Part shown: piece by piece, positions 63,736-64,000 of the stretch
How the letters are laid out: each line of letters opens with the position of its first letter
Numbering within the stretch: position 1 is the stretch's first letter
Assembly: GCA_001544655.2 (NCBI GenBank)
Contig: FCOD02000008.1
Location: forward strand, 186,001-250,000
Length of the DNA stretch: 64,000 bases
Direction: 5' to 3'
DNA from: Caballeronia turbans
Lineage (GTDB): Bacteria; Pseudomonadota; Gammaproteobacteria; Burkholderiales; Burkholderiaceae
Made by a program: the position numbers and the translations under genes
The notes under the pieces: generated by a model
Told to the model about the DNA's origin: nothing
What the model saw: only the letters and a program-made list of their open reading frames with translations
The model's database searches: none

Positions 63736-64000
63736 ATGGCAAATGCACTCCCCGAAAAGTTACTCCCGGGCGCCCCCTACCCGCTCGGAGCCAACTGGGA
63801 CGGTCTGGGCGTGAACTTCGCGGTGTTTTCATCGAATGCACATCGCATCGAGGTATGTCTCTTCGACAGCACCGGCCGCAAGGAACTGATGCGCTTCGAC
63901 CTGCCCGAGTGCACCGATGAAATCTGGCACGGTTATCTGCCCGGCGCGCATCCGGGCACGGTCTATGGTTTCCGCGCGCACGGCCCGTATCAGCCGCAGC
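63736..64000 (+). CDS. glgX: Glycogen debranching enzyme GlgX, 5' part
   Basis: Only the first 88 codons lie in the window. They show the CBM48 domain start of GlgX-type enzymes: PGAPYPLGANWDGLGVNFAV, FSSNAHRIEVCLFDSTGRKE and LPGAHPGTVYGFRAHGPY. GlgX removes alpha-1,6 branches from glycogen. AAGGA lies ten bases before ATG 63736. It follows glgB by 252 bases on the same strand, which contain an unusually AC-rich leader. The rest of the gene, including its catalytic residues, is outside the window. Confidence 0.93.
   Translation, partial: MANALPEKLLPGAPYPLGANWDGLGVNFAVFSSNAHRIEVCLFDSTGRKELMRFDLPECTDEIWHGYLPGAHPGTVYGFRAHGPYQPQ

Overview
The window is a 64 kb piece of a GC-rich beta-proteobacterial chromosome. 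Gene content and order point to Burkholderia sensu lato (Caballeronia, Paraburkholderia or Burkholderia): the yqeY-dnaG-rpoD cluster followed by a CAU tRNA, a BPSS1780-type membrane protein, DUF3563 and DUF3309 mini-proteins, an FAD-glucose-dehydrogenase-type gamma-alpha-beta operon, and a GlgE-type glycogen cluster. The genus cannot be fixed from sequence alone.

Region 1 (1-6343) is a decayed accessory block abutting the 3' end of a tRNA gene. It holds the 3' end of a type I-F cas1, a cas2-3 fusion cut off after the HD domain, an IS3-family transposase remnant, a csy1 (cas8f) gene that runs into the tail of an opposite-strand vgrG, a PAAR gene, a possibly frameshifted small gene and an IS256-family remnant. 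No CRISPR array and no csy2, csy3 or cas6f are present. The CRISPR system looks non-functional and the type VI secretion genes look like orphans.

Region 2 (6344-13988) is core: tRNA-Ile2(CAU), rpoD, dnaG, yqeY, a possible small RNA or leader where relatives usually have rpsU, a YhiN/HI0933-type flavoprotein and tsaD.

Region 3 (13993-36259) is mostly housekeeping metabolism: a glutathione transferase, an MFS transporter with a divergent LysR regulator, folE2, the dxs-ispA-xseB isoprenoid block, a Rieske oxygenase, a rhodanese, a dienelactone hydrolase-like protein, a type II NADH dehydrogenase, polA back to back with a LOG-family gene, a lipoprotein, AMP nucleosidase, DUF2782-thrB-BPSS1780, and an ohrR-ohr pair with a clear palindromic operator.

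Region 4 (36399-51346) is mixed: a PHB-depolymerase-type esterase, a PAP2 protein, a ModE-type regulator with a CHAD protein next to a PiT phosphate transporter, a DUF3309 peptide behind a perfect sigma-54 promoter match, a complete Xre-RES toxin-antitoxin pair, topoisomerase IB, a metallophosphatase, and a three-subunit FAD dehydrogenase (gamma Tat subunit, GMC alpha subunit with a Cys cluster, triheme cytochrome c) that should oxidise a sugar or alcohol in the periplasm.

Region 5 (51432-64000) contains DUF1345 followed by glgA, glgE, a treS-maltokinase fusion, glgB and the start of glgX. Together they encode conversion of trehalose to maltose, maltose 1-phosphate, linear alpha-1,4-glucan and branched glycogen, plus debranching. 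GlgE carries about 470 extra N-terminal residues that look like a GH13 fold lacking the acid/base glutamate.
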